Positions 6,003-7,031 of a stretch of DNA of 7,031 nt are shown here, one piece after another; within the stretch, counting starts at the first letter, position 1, and the number at the start of each line of letters is the position of its first letter. The notes under the pieces were generated by a model. The model saw only the letters and a program-made list of their open reading frames with translations. It had not been told where the DNA came from and ran no database searches. This DNA is from Eubacteriales Family XIII. Incertae Sedis bacterium. Lineage in GTDB: Bacteria; Bacillota; Clostridia; Peptostreptococcales; Anaerovoracaceae. A program made the translations under genes and the position numbers. The stretch is taken from contig JAITAX010000107.1 in NCBI GenBank assembly GCA_031283865.1, forward strand, positions 1 through 7,031. Reading direction: 5' to 3'.

Positions 6003-7031
6003 TCAGTGTACAGGCGTATCGCCGTGTGTTTCCGCCGCGCCGCCGCCCCCATCGGGGGCGGGCGCATTTTCGTCGCCCGAGGAATCGCCCGCGCCGGGCT
6101 GCGTGCCGTCCGTACCGGGCTGTGTGCCGTCTGTACCGGGTTGCGTGCCGTCCGTACCGGGCTGTGTGCCGTCTGTACCGGGCGGAAGCGGGGCGGGCTG
6201 CGCGGCGGGCAACCCGCAGAGCATGTACGCGACCTTTGCCGCCTGCGCGCGCGTCGCGCCCGCCTGCGGTTCAAAACCGCCCTGCGGCATACCGTTCATG
6301 ATGCCGGCGCGCGCGATCCTGTCCACCGACTCTGCGGCCCATGGGCTGATCGCGGCGAGATCCGTAAACGCGGGCGCCGCGCCCGCATCCGGCAGGGCCA
6401 TGCCGCGGATCGCGGCGAAGTTCGCCAGCATGACGGTCATCTGCTCGCGCGTGATCGGAAGATCGGGCGCGAAATGCGTTTCGTCCACGCCTTTGACGAC
6501 GCCTGCGGCGTAGCCCCAGTTCACGTAGCTGTAATGCCAGCCGTCCATCGGCACGTCTTCAAGACCCGAGGGCGGGGCCGCGTTCAGGTCGAGGCCGTCC
6601 ACGGTCTTCGCGAGCATAGCCAGAAACTGCGCGCGCGTGAGCGCGAAGTCCGGCCCGAACATATCATCGCCGATGCCGTTCACGATCCCTTGGCTCGCGA
6701 GGGACTCAATATAGGGCTTGGCCCAATGGTCCGCGCCCGTCGCGGGATCGAACAGATCCGTAAAGCTGATCTTCGCGCCGACCTGTACGGGTACGCTGAC
6801 GGATTTGCCGTTGTACGAAATGCGGATCTCCCCGCTGACGCCGGTCCTGTCGGTCGCTGTGAACACGCCGTTTTCATCGATCACGCCCACGTTCGCATCG
6901 CAGTCCCACGTAAAGAGATTGTCCCGCTGCGCGACGGGGGCGTAGCCGTGCCGTGCCGTCACGTTCAAATCAAAGCTCTGACGCGGATCGGCGAACACGG
7001 CGTCCATGCTCGGCGTCAGGGAGAGGTCCTG
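6003..7031 (-). CDS. SLH-domain cell-surface protein with Ig-like module and repeat tail (N-terminus outside window)
   Basis: The frame is open to the window edge, so 342 C-terminal residues are visible. Residues about 10-85 look like a bacterial Ig-like (Big_2-type) domain with the pattern VGVIDENGVFTAT followed by G-x-I-x-I-S-Y. Three SLH repeats follow at about 90-146, 157-208 and 222-273. Their signature TRAQ, TREQ and TRAQ segments sit at 132, 194 and 260, with FGPD and FAPD type turns before the first two. SLH trimers typically bind pyruvylated secondary cell-wall polymer, so the protein is probably anchored outside the cell. After the last SLH comes a Pro/Gly/Asp-rich tail with four PGTDGTQ repeats (284-311) and a final GGGG-containing segment. 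An Ig-like domain followed by SLH repeats is seen in surface hydrolases, including phosphodiester-glycosidase proteins, but the catalytic part is not in the window and its function is unknown. The stop is TGA. Confidence 0.88.
   Translation of the reverse strand, partial: QDLSLTPSMDAVFADPRQSFDLNVTARHGYAPVAQRDNLFTWDCDANVGVIDENGVFTATDRTGVSGEIRISYNGKSVSVPVQVGAKISFTDLFDPATGADHWAKPYIESLASQGIVNGIGDDMFGPDFALTRAQFLAMLAKTVDGLDLNAAPPSGLEDVPMDGWHYSYVNWGYAAGVVKGVDETHFAPDLPITREQMTVMLANFAAIRGMALPDAGAAPAFTDLAAISPWAAESVDRIARAGIMNGMPQGGFEPQAGATRAQAAKVAYMLCGLPAAQPAPLPPGTDGTQPGTDGTQPGTDGTQPGTDGTQPGAGDSSGDENAPAPDGGGGAAETHGDTPVH
6099..6182 (-). repeat. Four tandem 21-bp repeats encoding PGTDGTQ
   Basis: Units lie at 6099-6119, 6120-6140, 6141-6161 and 6162-6182. 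They alternate between two forms, so the array is better described as two copies of a 42-bp unit. The copies at 6099-6140 and 6141-6182 are identical except for the first base (c or t), a synonymous Gln codon change. The length is a multiple of three, so copy-number change would lengthen or shorten the protein tail without a frameshift. Confidence 0.9.

Noticed and set aside
1..7031. A defence, mobile or otherwise undescribed system
   Set aside because: All genes fall in well-known housekeeping or surface-protein families in a conserved order; there are no integrase, transposase, phage, CRISPR or toxin-antitoxin signatures.

Overview
The window is an ordinary stretch of bacterial chromosome with every gene on the minus strand. 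The genes, in transcription order from high to low coordinates, are: an S-layer-homology (SLH) surface protein (5' end outside the window), an M16 zinc peptidase, dUTPase (dut), a dGTPase-like HD phosphohydrolase (dgt), DNA primase (dnaG), the primary sigma factor (rpoD) and the first 46 codons of trmK. The dgt-dnaG-rpoD-trmK order, the M16-dut pair and the SLH protein together point to a GC-rich member of the Bacillota, most likely class Clostridia. I cannot name the genus from the sequence.

Layout. Positions 6003-7031 hold the end of an exported protein: an Ig-like module, three SLH repeats and a repeat-rich C-terminal tail. A 132-base gap (5871-6002) carries a possible promoter and the ribosome binding site of the M16 gene. 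dut follows the M16 gene after 11 bases, so the two probably share a transcript. A 92-base gap with a strong inverted repeat just after the dut stop leads to dgt, dnaG, rpoD and trmK. This is the Gram-positive form of the macromolecular-synthesis operon, packed tightly: dnaG begins 11 bases after the ancestral dgt stop, the longest rpoD reading overlaps the dnaG stop, and trmK begins 25 bases after rpoD.

Functionally the block joins nucleotide-pool hygiene (dUTP and dNTP hydrolysis), replication priming, housekeeping transcription and tRNA modification. The SLH protein is a separate cell-envelope function.

The most notable anomaly is an in-frame TAA at 3239-3241 inside dgt. The 54 codons beyond it still read in the same frame as a convincing dGTPase C-terminus and end at a second TAA next to dnaG. 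Secondary points are a 42-bp tandem duplication in the SLH protein gene, a likely GTG start for rpoD whose Shine-Dalgarno sequence contains the dnaG stop codon, and hairpins at gene junctions. I found no RNA genes, mobile elements, CRISPR arrays, phage genes or evidence of an undescribed system.
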